Shown: piece by piece, positions 40,163 through 46,935 of the stretch | How positions within the stretch are numbered: position 1 is the first letter of the stretch | Layout of the letters: every line of letters starts with the position of its first letter | NCBI RefSeq assembly: GCF_004402215.1 | Contig: NZ_SOEZ01000043.1 | Location: 40,652-87,586 of the forward strand | Length of the DNA stretch: 46,935 nt | From: Cryobacterium tagatosivorans | GTDB taxonomy: Bacteria > Actinomycetota > Actinomycetes > Actinomycetales > Microbacteriaceae | Reading direction: 5' to 3' | The notes under the pieces: model-generated | Seen by the model: the letters and a program-made list of their open reading frames with translations, nothing else | What the model was told of the DNA's origin: nothing | Databases searched by the model: none | Program-made: the position numbers and the translations under genes

Positions 40163-41242
40163 ATGCCAACCCGATTCTTAAGCGCCCTGATTGCTATCGG
40201 GGTCTCCGTCGCCCTGCTGATCCTCAGCTGGCCGCAGCTCTTCGGGTTGCAGAACGCCTGGGTCGTCGCCCATGTGGTGTCCCTGCGCGGCCTCGCGGTC
40301 GTCGGTGCGGCGGCCGGAATCGTCGTGCTCCTGCTGCTCCTGCCCTTCCGCCCCCTGCGCCGGCTGGCCGGACTGCTCATGGTGGCGCTGCTGCTGTTCG
40401 GCGTCACCAACACCGCCATCCTGGCTTCGCGGGGCATCAAAACGGATGCCGGGCAGGCCTCTGCTGACGAGAGCGCGGCGCCGGCCGCCTGGGCGGGAGC
40501 TGCGAGCGAGGCGGGAACGGCCGACAGCGTGACCGTGCTCAGCTGGAACACCCTCGGCGACGCGCCCGGCGCCGCCGCGATCGCGAAGCTCGCCCTCGAG
40601 CAGGACGCCGACATCGTCACCCTGCCGGAGACGACCGAGAAGACCGGCGTGGCCATTGCCGAGGCCATGCGCGTCGGCGGCCGTCCGATGTGGGTGCATA
40701 CCGTCGCTTTCGACCTCATCTCCAAGGCCCGGTCGACGACGCTGCTGATCAGCCCGGACCTCGGCGACTACGAGGTGAAGAGCGCCGCGGGCTCCGGCCC
40801 GCCCGGCAACACCAACGTGCTGCCGACCGTGGTCGCCTCGCCGGCCGACGGGAACGGACCGACGGTCGTCGCCGTTCACGCCGTCTCCCCGATCCAGTTC
40901 GAAATGCCCAACTGGCGCTCCGACCTCGACTGGCTGGCCGACCAGTGCACCGGCAAGAACATCATCATGGCCGGGGATTTCAACGCGACGATCGACCACA
41001 TGGCCGGCCGCGCGGCGACCGACTCGGCCGTCCTGGGGGACTGCCGGGATGCCGCGTTGTCGGTCGGATCGGCGGCCGTCGGCACCTGGCCGGCCTCCGC
41101 ACCGATGCTCCTTGGGAGCCCGATCGACCACGTGCTGACGACCCCCAACTGGCAGGTCGACAGCATGCAGGTGATCGCGTCCAGGGACGACTCCGGCAGC
41201 GACCACCGCCCCATCGTCGCCACCCTCTCCCTCACCCCCTGA
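40163..41242 (+). CDS. Membrane-anchored endonuclease/exonuclease/phosphatase (EEP) family protein
   Basis: A 359-residue protein. Three hydrophobic segments in the first ~95 residues anchor it, then an Ala/Glu-rich linker leads to an EEP catalytic domain on the outer face. The domain shows VTVLSWNTLGD, IVTLPETTE (Glu in place in the usual PE motif), VVAVHAVSP, NIIMAGDFNAT, SPIDHVLTT and SGSDHRPIVATL, so the catalytic Asn, Glu, His, Asp-x-Asn and Ser-Asp-His sets all appear present. It could act on nucleic acid or phospholipids; the sequence does not decide. A family A palindrome follows 30 nt after the stop. Confidence 0.88.
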   Translation: MPTRFLSALIAIGVSVALLILSWPQLFGLQNAWVVAHVVSLRGLAVVGAAAGIVVLLLLLPFRPLRRLAGLLMVALLLFGVTNTAILASRGIKTDAGQASADESAAPAAWAGAASEAGTADSVTVLSWNTLGDAPGAAAIAKLALEQDADIVTLPETTEKTGVAIAEAMRVGGRPMWVHTVAFDLISKARSTTLLISPDLGDYEVKSAAGSGPPGNTNVLPTVVASPADGNGPTVVAVHAVSPIQFEMPNWRSDLDWLADQCTGKNIIMAGDFNATIDHMAGRAATDSAVLGDCRDAALSVGSAAVGTWPASAPMLLGSPIDHVLTTPNWQVDSMQVIASRDDSGSDHRPIVATLSLTP

Positions 41243-41271
41243 CCCGCGCCCCACCGCCCCCTGCAACCCAT

Positions 41272-41334
41272 CGCCGAACCGTGAGTTTGGCACCTTCGTG
41301 GGCCTCGGGAAGGTGCCAAACTCACAGTTCGGCG
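41272..41334. repeat. Long palindrome, family A, copy 2
   Basis: Two 26-bp arms (41272-41297, 41309-41334) around an 11-nt loop, one mismatch. Relative to copy 1, both arms have TTTGG/CCAAA in place of TTCGG/CCGAA, a compensated change that preserves pairing. It begins 30 nt after the EEP stop. Confidence 0.92.
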
Positions 41335-41344
41335 AGTACGTGGC

Positions 41345-41395
41345 GGGTGCGTGGGCGAGCGCGTGGGCGGAGGCGCGTTCGGGTGCGTGGGCGGA
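41345..41395. repeat. GC-rich direct repeats before the aminopeptidase gene
   Basis: GGGTGCGTGGGCG appears at 41345 and again at 41381, with GCGTGGGCGGAGGC variants between. This fills most of the 41243-41446 spacer together with the palindrome. Confidence 0.7.
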
Positions 41396-41446
41396 GGCCG
41401 GGCGCGCGCTCAGCATCTGCCCGACTGGCAGTGGGAGAATGGCTGA

Positions 41447-42985
41447 ATGGCCTCTACCGACACTGTGATCACGCCAGTCCCCCGTTCGAACGAGAACCGC
41501 TCCACCACCCCGAATTCGGACGTCTTCAAGTCGTATATTTCCAGCCAGTGGGCGGACCGCACTGACGCGGTTCGCACCGCCCGGGAGCAGGCCCCGTTCG
41601 CCGCCGCTCGCCGCGCGCGCCTCTCGGCCCTGTACCGGGGACAGCGCCTGGTCATCCCGGCCGGCCGCCTCAAGCAGCGCTCGAACGACACCGACTACGC
41701 CTTCCGCGCCCACTCCGCCTTCGCCCACCTCACCGGCTGGGGCGCCGACGCCGAGCCCGGCGCCGTCCTCGTGCTCGAGCCGACCGCCGCCGGCCACGAT
41801 GCGACCCTGTACTTCCGCGAGGCCGCGGGCCGCGACTCCGACGAGTTCTATGCCAACGCCGAGATCGGCGAGTTCTGGATCGGCCCGCGCCCGTCGATCG
41901 AGCAGGTTTCGGCCGATCTCGGCCTGGCTGTGCGCGGCATCGCCGAGCTCGAGTCCGTGCTCCGATCCGTCGACAGCGAGACCCTCGTGGTCCGCGGCGC
42001 AGATCCCGAATTCACCGACGAGGTCGACGAGGCCCGTCTCCGCTTCGCCGCCGACAAGGTCCTGAGCATGAACGCCTCCGACTCCCCGTTCAGCCTCGAG
42101 GTCAACGGCGAGCACGACCCGGACAAGCAGCTCGCCCGCGACCTGTCGGAGCTGCGCCTCGTCAAGGACTCGTACGAGATCGAGCAGATGCGCCTCGCCG
42201 TCGCGGCCACCGGGCGCGGCTTCGACGACGTCATCCGCGACCTGCCCCGCGCCAGCACGCACCAGCGCGGCGAGCGCCTCGTCGAGGGCGTGTTCAACAC
42301 GCGCGCCCGGGTCGACGGCAACGCGGTCGGCTACGACACGATCGCGGCATCCGGCCCGCACGCCTGCATCCTGCACTGGACCCGCAACGACGGCCCCGTC
42401 CTGCCGGGCGACATGATCCTGCTCGACGCCGGCGTCGAACTCGACAGCTACTACACCGCCGACATCACCCGCACGCTGCCCGTGAACGGCCGGTTCAGCG
42501 AGGTGCAGCGGCGCGTCTACGACGCCGTGCTCGAGGCAGCGGATGCCGCCTTCGCCGTCGTGCGCCCCGGCATCGTGTTCCGCGAGGTGCACGCCGCGGC
42601 CATGGCCGTCATCGCCCGCCGCACCGCCGAATGGGGCATGCTCCCGGTCACCGCCAACGAGGCGCTGCAGCCGGAGAACGGCCACCACCGCCGCTACATG
42701 GTTCATGGCACGAGCCACCACCTAGGTCTCGACGTGCACGACTGCGCTCAGGCGCGGCGCGAGATGTACATGGACGGCGTGATCGAGGCCGGAATGGTCT
42801 TCACGATCGAGCCCGGCCTGTACTTCCAGGCTGACGACCTCACCGTTCCTGCCGAATACCGCGGCATCGGCGTGCGGATCGAAGACGACATCGTCGTGAC
42901 CGCCGACGGCGCCGAGAACCTCTCCGCCGCCATCCCGCGCACCTCCACCGACGTCGAGGCCTGGATCGCCACCCTCACGTCCTAG
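41447..42985 (+). CDS. pepP: Xaa-Pro aminopeptidase (aminopeptidase P, M24B)
   Basis: A 512-residue metallopeptidase that releases N-terminal residues preceding proline. An N-terminal domain (to about 215) is followed by the pita-bread catalytic domain. Metal ligands are in ILLDAGVELDSYYTADITRT (two Asp), MVHGTSHHLGLDVHD (His), FTIEPGLYF (Glu) and GVRIEDDIVVT (Glu). YDTIAASGPHACILHW is a further family segment. The ATG has GGGAGA eight bases upstream. Length and motifs suggest a normal active enzyme. It is followed by a family A palindrome 42 nt after the stop. Confidence 0.94.
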   Translation: MASTDTVITPVPRSNENRSTTPNSDVFKSYISSQWADRTDAVRTAREQAPFAAARRARLSALYRGQRLVIPAGRLKQRSNDTDYAFRAHSAFAHLTGWGADAEPGAVLVLEPTAAGHDATLYFREAAGRDSDEFYANAEIGEFWIGPRPSIEQVSADLGLAVRGIAELESVLRSVDSETLVVRGADPEFTDEVDEARLRFAADKVLSMNASDSPFSLEVNGEHDPDKQLARDLSELRLVKDSYEIEQMRLAVAATGRGFDDVIRDLPRASTHQRGERLVEGVFNTRARVDGNAVGYDTIAASGPHACILHWTRNDGPVLPGDMILLDAGVELDSYYTADITRTLPVNGRFSEVQRRVYDAVLEAADAAFAVVRPGIVFREVHAAAMAVIARRTAEWGMLPVTANEALQPENGHHRRYMVHGTSHHLGLDVHDCAQARREMYMDGVIEAGMVFTIEPGLYFQADDLTVPAEYRGIGVRIEDDIVVTADGAENLSAAIPRTSTDVEAWIATLTS

Positions 42986-43026
42986 TCGCCCTCGCCCCGC
43001 CGCGCCCAGCGCGCCGCGCGAAACCC

Positions 43027-43089
43027 CGCCGAACTGTGAGTTCGGCACCTTCGCGGGCGCCACGAAGGTGCCAAACTCACAGTTCGGCG
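43027..43089. repeat. Long palindrome, family A, copy 3
   Basis: Two 26-bp arms (43027-43052, 43064-43089) around an 11-nt loop, one mismatch (TTCGG against CCAAA, as if one arm came from each of the other two variants). It lies 42 nt after the aminopeptidase stop and 38 bp from the end of the convergent stress-protein gene. Confidence 0.92.
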
Positions 43090-43126
43090 GAGGGTGTTGC
43101 GGGGGGATTGCGGCCGGCGGGTGCGG

Positions 43127-43834
43127 CTACGGGGCGGGCGGCGCCGGCGGCTGGGCGGACGGCTCGGCGCCGGGAGCGGGAGCCGGGGACTGGACACCGT
43201 ACCTGGGCCGCTCGGAGCCGGGAGCCGGCGGCTGGACGGGCGGCGCCGCTGGCGACCCTGTGGGCGGCTCGGTGCCGGGAACTGGCGGCTCCGCGGCGCG
43301 AGGCGGCTCCGCGACATGCGGCGGGGCGGCGGGCGCCGCTGCCTCCGGCACCCCGGCCAGCAGGTTGCGCGCACGGTGCACCAGGCCCGGCTCGACGATC
43401 ACCTGGTAGTTGCTCGCGATCACCTGCATCGTCGAGGTGAAGTCCCGGCGACGACGGTTCAGCGCGTAGCTGACCAGACCGAAGAACATCCCGAAGCCCG
43501 CGCCGATCAGCAGGGCGGCGGCCACGAACGGGAGGCTGGAGCTCGTCGGCGCGAAGATGAAGAACAACACCCCGAAGAAGATGCCCATCCAGGCTCCGGA
43601 TGCCGCCCCGGCGAGCGCGACCCGGCCGTAGGTGAGCTTGCCGGTCACCCGCTCGACGCTCTTGAGGTCGTTGCCGACGATGGAGAGCTGTTTCACCGGG
43701 AAGTCCGACACGGCGAGCTTCTCGACCGCCTGCTGCGCCTCGTTGTACGTCTCGAAGGTGGCCAGGACCTCGCCCTTGGGCAGGACCGGGAACAGGACCG
43801 CCGCGCGACTGGACCAGGGGCTTTGATTACTCAT
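43127..43834 (-). CDS. General stress protein, YflT/GSP17M-like domain with two membrane helices
   Basis: A 235-residue protein. Residues ~20-70 (EVLATFETYNEAQQAVEKLAVSDFPVKQLSIVGNDLKSVERVTG) match the heat-induced stress protein YflT domain (PF11181). Two hydrophobic segments follow (GAWMGIFFGVLFFIF and FVAAALLIGAGFGMFFGLVS), then a conserved RRRRDFTSTMQVIASNYQVIV segment. The last ~70 residues are a proline/alanine/glutamate-rich low-complexity tail. Exact function is unknown. The ATG at 43834 lacks a clear ribosome-binding site; AACAAT just upstream is a weak -10 candidate. It is divergent from the MgtE_N/CBS gene. Confidence 0.86.
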   Translation of the reverse strand: MSNQSPWSSRAAVLFPVLPKGEVLATFETYNEAQQAVEKLAVSDFPVKQLSIVGNDLKSVERVTGKLTYGRVALAGAASGAWMGIFFGVLFFIFAPTSSSLPFVAAALLIGAGFGMFFGLVSYALNRRRRDFTSTMQVIASNYQVIVEPGLVHRARNLLAGVPEAAAPAAPPHVAEPPRAAEPPVPGTEPPTGSPAAPPVQPPAPGSERPRYGVQSPAPAPGAEPSAQPPAPPAP

Positions 43835-43878
43835 GCCGCCATTGTTCCACGCTCACCGGGAATAGCTGGTGAGTGGCC

Positions 43879-43884
43879 TAGATT
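43879..43884 (+). promoter_or_regulatory. -10 box of the MgtE_N-DUF1003-mrp operon (leaderless)
   Basis: TAGATT, then six bases (TGTACT), then GTG at 43891. Confidence 0.5.
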
Positions 43885-43890
43885 TGTACT

Positions 43891-45231
43891 GTGAGTGCCA
43901 CCAGAGTCTTCGTCGCCCGCCTGGCCGGATGCACCGTCTTCGACCCCGCGGGCGACCGCGTGGGCAAGGTGCGCGACGTCCTGGTTGTCTACCGAAAAAG
44001 CGACCCGCCCCGCGTCGTCGGCCTGATCGTCGAAATTCCCGGCAAGCGCCGCGTGTTCGTCTCGATCGGCCGGGTGACGAGCATGGGCTCCGGCCAGATC
44101 ATCACGACCGGCCTGATCAACGTGCGCCGCTTCGAACAGCGCGGCGGCGAAGTGCGCGTCATCGCCGAGATGCTCGGCCGCAAGGTCGCCTTCAACGACG
44201 GATCCGGCGAGGCGACCGTCGAAGACGTCGCGATCGAGCAGAGCGGGCCGAGCAGCCAGGGCGACTGGGCGATCAGCCAGCTCTTCGTCCGGCGCCCCAA
44301 GACCAGCGCCTCCCCATTCGCCAAGGGCGCGACGGCGTTCGTCACCTGGGGCGAGGTACGCGAGAAGTCGACCGTCGGCCAGGCCCAGTCCGCCGAGCAG
44401 CTCATCGCCACCTACTCCGACCTCAAGCCCGCCGACCTCGCGAACACCCTGCTCGACCTGCCCCGCGAGCGCATGTTCGAGGTGGCCGGCGAGCTGCCCG
44501 ACGGGCGCCTGGCCGATGTGCTCGAGGAGATGCCCGAGACCGAGCAGGTGGGCATCCTGACCCGGCTCGGCGACGCCCGGGCCGCCGAGGTGCTCGACCA
44601 CATGCAGCCGGATGACGCGGCCGACCTGATCGCCCAGCTGCCGTCCGAGCGCGGCGAGCAGCTGCTCGACCTGATGGAGCCGGAGGAGGCCGACGATGTG
44701 CGCTTCCTGCTCACCTACGCCCCGGACACCGCCGGCGGGCTGATGACGACCGAACCGATCATCGTATCGGCCGACGCCACCGTGGCCGAGGGGCTCGCGC
44801 TCATCCGCCGCCACGATCTGGCCCCCGCCCTCGGCGCGGCGATCTGCGTCACCCTCCCGCCGTACGAGCCGCCGACCGGCCGCTTCCTCGGCATGGTGCA
44901 CTTCCAGCGGATGCTGCGCTACCCGCCGCACGAGCGGCTCGGCACGCTGCTCGACCTCGGTCTCGAGCCCGTCACCGCCGAGACCTCGGCGGCCGAGGTG
45001 TCGCGCATCCTCGCCAGCTACGACCTCGTGTCGGTGCCCGTCGTCGACGAGAACCACCGCCTCGTCGGAGTGGTCACGATCGACGACGTGCTCGACTACC
45101 TCCTTCCGGACGACTGGCGCAGCCACGACGGCACGGAGGAAGCGCGCCGCCGCGCCGCGGTCCGCAGCGAACTGAGGACCGGAAGCATCCCCCTGCCCGG
45201 CGGGAAGGAGACCGGCCATGGCCAGGGCTAA
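43891..45231 (+). CDS. PRC-barrel / MgtE N-terminal / CBS domain protein
   Basis: A 446-residue soluble protein. Residues ~1-80 form a PRC-barrel-like domain, ~165-280 an MgtE_N helical superhelix (ADLANTLLDLPRERMFEVAGELPDGRLADVLEEMPETEQ region), and ~285-415 a CBS pair (TTEPIIVSADATVAEGLALI; SVPVVDENHRLVGVVTIDDVLD). There is no transmembrane channel domain, so it is the cytosolic sensor part of an Mg2+ transporter without the pore. It is probably an Mg2+- or nucleotide-responsive regulator. The same trio with DUF1003 and Mrp occurs in mycobacteria as I recall (Rv1232c to Rv1229c). Its end overlaps the DUF1003 start by 14 bp. Confidence 0.9.
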   Translation: MSATRVFVARLAGCTVFDPAGDRVGKVRDVLVVYRKSDPPRVVGLIVEIPGKRRVFVSIGRVTSMGSGQIITTGLINVRRFEQRGGEVRVIAEMLGRKVAFNDGSGEATVEDVAIEQSGPSSQGDWAISQLFVRRPKTSASPFAKGATAFVTWGEVREKSTVGQAQSAEQLIATYSDLKPADLANTLLDLPRERMFEVAGELPDGRLADVLEEMPETEQVGILTRLGDARAAEVLDHMQPDDAADLIAQLPSERGEQLLDLMEPEEADDVRFLLTYAPDTAGGLMTTEPIIVSADATVAEGLALIRRHDLAPALGAAICVTLPPYEPPTGRFLGMVHFQRMLRYPPHERLGTLLDLGLEPVTAETSAAEVSRILASYDLVSVPVVDENHRLVGVVTIDDVLDYLLPDDWRSHDGTEEARRRAAVRSELRTGSIPLPGGKETGHGQG

Positions 45232-45787
45232 CCGTTCCGACCAGCGCCTCGACGCGCCCAAGGGCCTGCGCTCCCGGAAGCTCGGCGGCTTCGGTCTCGG
45301 CCGGGGCAGCGACCGCTTCGGCCGGTTCACCGAGGCGATCGCCCGCGGAATGGGAACCCCCTGGTTCCTCCTCGGGCTGACCCTGTTCGTTGCCGCCTGG
45401 GTCAGCTGGAATACCCTGTCGCCGGCCCCGCTGCGCTTCGACTCCATCGAGCTGGGCTTCATCGCCCTCACCCTGGTGCTCTCCCTGCAGGCGTCCTACG
45501 CGGCGCCCCTGATCCTCCTGGCGCAGAACCGGCAGGACGACCGTGACCGGGTGCAGATCGAACAGGACCGGCAGCGCGCCGAACGCAACCTCGCCGACAC
45601 CGAGTACCTGGCGCGGGAGGTCGTTGCCCTGCGGCTGGCGATGAAGGACCTCACGTCCAAGGACTTCCTCCGGGCGGAACTGCGTTCCGTTCTCGAGAAC
45701 CTCGAACAGCGCGACGAACAGGCACGGCGGGCCCGGCGCAGCGAAGCGGCCGACCGGGACCGCGAGGAGCGTCCCCGGGGTGAGTAG
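45218..45787 (+). CDS. DUF1003 membrane protein
   Basis: A 189-residue protein. A basic N-terminus leads into FTEAIARGMGTPWFLLGLTLFVAAWVSWNT and a second helix near LGFIALTLVLSLQASYAAPLILLAQNRQDDRDR, the DUF1003 signature. A long charged, helical, probably coiled-coil C-terminus follows. The ATG lies inside the preceding gene with GGAG-rich sequence upstream, and the stop overlaps the mrp start by 8 bp. Function is unknown. Confidence 0.93.
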   Translation: MARANRSDQRLDAPKGLRSRKLGGFGLGRGSDRFGRFTEAIARGMGTPWFLLGLTLFVAAWVSWNTLSPAPLRFDSIELGFIALTLVLSLQASYAAPLILLAQNRQDDRDRVQIEQDRQRAERNLADTEYLAREVVALRLAMKDLTSKDFLRAELRSVLENLEQRDEQARRARRSEAADRDREERPRGE

Positions 45788-46934
45788 CGACGCGGTCTAC
45801 GCGGCTCTCGCCCGGGTGATCGACCCCGAGATCCGCAAGCCGATCACCGAGCTGGACATGGTCGAGCGCGTGAGCGTCGCCGACGACGGACAGGTGACCG
45901 TCGGGATCCGGCTGACAATCGCCGGATGCCCCGCCGCGCAGAAGATCGAACGCGATGTGCTCCAGGCCGCGGAATCCGTGGCCGGCGCAGGCCGGGCCTC
46001 GGTCGAGGTCGGCGTCATGACCCGGGAGCAGCGCCAGGCCCTGACCGAGAAGCTGCGCGGCGGCAAGGCGGCGCGCGTCACCCAGTTCGGGCCGGAGTCG
46101 CTGACCCGCGTGTACGCGATCACCAGCGGGAAGGGCGGCGTCGGCAAGTCCACCATCACCGCCAACCTGGCCGTCGCGCTGGCCGCCCTCGGGCTGCGGG
46201 TCGGCATCGTCGACGCGGACGTGCACGGTTTCTCCATCCCCGGCCTGCTCGGGCTCGTCGCCGAGCCGGCCGGCGGATCCGGGACCGGCACCGCCGTCAA
46301 ACCGACCCAGGTCGGGGACATGATCCTGCCGCCGATCGCCTACGACGTGAAGGTCATCTCGATCGCGATGTTCGTCGAGGACGCGTCGGTCGCCGTGGCC
46401 TGGCGCGGACCGATGCTGCACCGCACGATCCAGCAGTTCCTCACCGACGTCTACTTCGGCGACCTGGACATCCTGCTGCTCGACCTGCCGCCCGGAACCG
46501 GCGACGTGGCGATCACCGTGGGCCAGCTGCTCCCGCACGCGGAGGTCATCGTCGTCACCACCCCGCAGCCGGCGGCCGCAGAGGTCGCCGAGCGCAGCGG
46601 CGTCGTCGCCCGCCAGACCGGCCAGAGCGTCTACGGCGTGATCGAGAACATGTCCGGGCTGCCGCAGCCCGACGGCACCGTGCTCGAACTCTTCGGCTCC
46701 GGCGGCGGCGCCGAGGTCGCCAGTCGCCTCTCCGCGCACCAGGAAACGCCCGTGCCCCTGCTCGCCCAGGTGCCGCTCAGCGTGCCGCTGCGCTCCGGCG
46801 GCGACCGGGGCGTTCCGGTCGTGCTCGGCGACCCCGCCGACCCGGCGGCGCTCGCCATCCGGGCCGTCGCCGAGCGGCTCGCCACGCGGGGCCGGGGGCT
46901 CGCCGGCCGCAGCCTGGGCATCTCCCCGAGGTAG
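45780..46934 (+). CDS. mrp: Mrp/ApbC-type iron-sulfur cluster carrier ATPase
   Basis: A 384-residue P-loop ATPase of the Mrp/NBP35 family that binds and transfers Fe-S clusters. Residues ~1-90 form a DUF59/MIP18-like domain (VIDPEIRKPITELDMVERV ... IAGCPAAQKIE). The deviant Walker A GKGGVGKST lies at 117-125, followed by VDADVHGFSIPGLLG, WRGPMLHRTIQQFL and LLLDLPPGTGDVAITV. The CxxC normally found after ENMS is absent (ENMSGLPQPDGT), so cluster binding by that route is doubtful; I believe this is common in actinobacterial members. The GTG start overlaps the DUF1003 stop. The gene is complete, with its stop one base from the window end. Confidence 0.94.
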   Translation: MSSDAVYAALARVIDPEIRKPITELDMVERVSVADDGQVTVGIRLTIAGCPAAQKIERDVLQAAESVAGAGRASVEVGVMTREQRQALTEKLRGGKAARVTQFGPESLTRVYAITSGKGGVGKSTITANLAVALAALGLRVGIVDADVHGFSIPGLLGLVAEPAGGSGTGTAVKPTQVGDMILPPIAYDVKVISIAMFVEDASVAVAWRGPMLHRTIQQFLTDVYFGDLDILLLDLPPGTGDVAITVGQLLPHAEVIVVTTPQPAAAEVAERSGVVARQTGQSVYGVIENMSGLPQPDGTVLELFGSGGGAEVASRLSAHQETPVPLLAQVPLSVPLRSGGDRGVPVVLGDPADPAALAIRAVAERLATRGRGLAGRSLGISPR

Positions 46935-46935
46935 G

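Overview
The window is about 47 kb of very GC-rich DNA from an actinobacterium, most likely the family Microbacteriaceae (Cryobacterium/Leifsonia-like). This rests on GC-rich codon use, TANNNT -10 boxes placed directly at start codons, a mycothiol-dependent enzyme family, an AdnAB-type recombination pair, and gene order that I recall from other Actinobacteria. I see no phage, plasmid, CRISPR array, insertion sequence or rRNA. It reads as chromosomal core with a few accessory genes.

Layout. (1) 1-2578: the first codons of a leftward gene with STEPA repeats, then a GT-C mannosyltransferase-like membrane protein and a polyprenyl-phosphate-mannose synthase, a donor/acceptor pair. (2) 2639-8669: a de novo NAD operon, nrtR-nadA-nadB-nadC-cysteine desulfurase, with a paired operator-like motif over its promoter. 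nadA and nadB both carry in-frame copies of a dispersed repeat. (3) 8773-18390: accessory metabolism and transport, namely a mycothiol-dependent maleylpyruvate isomerase, an AtoE fatty-acid transporter, a DUF2252 protein, a lipoprotein, an alkylsulfatase and an MMPL exporter. (4) 18485-18598: initiator tRNA-Met with a strong terminator. (5) 18761-40084: an island that, from memory, parallels M. tuberculosis Rv3193c-Rv3213: UPF0182, YlbL-type Lon-like protease, DUF2342 metalloprotease, an orphan TOMM/E1-like protein, UvrD2-like helicase, NudC, a predicted pseudokinase, AdnB, AdnA, DUF3107, small membrane protein, ferritin-like protein, DEAD-box helicase and PHP phosphoesterase. (6) 40163-43834: EEP-family phosphatase/nuclease, aminopeptidase P and a YflT-like stress protein. 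(7) 43891-46934: a tight operon of a PRC/MgtE_N/CBS protein, DUF1003 and Mrp ATPase.

The least expected signals are non-coding. Six long palindromes lie 27-52 nt beyond stop codons. Five of them (two sequence families) share an 11-nt loop, a TGAGTT/TGAGTC arm start and a CCTTC/GAAGG loop boundary. A separate dispersed repeat has entered nadA and nadB in frame. Many 15- or 18-bp tandem duplications keep the reading frame. At least six genes start 6-7 nt downstream of a TANNNT box, so they should be leaderless. Two gene pairs overlap tail-to-tail by 137 and 100 bp. No stretch longer than 300 bases is without a gene. The longest gene-free stretch is 9502-9744, which holds two promoters.
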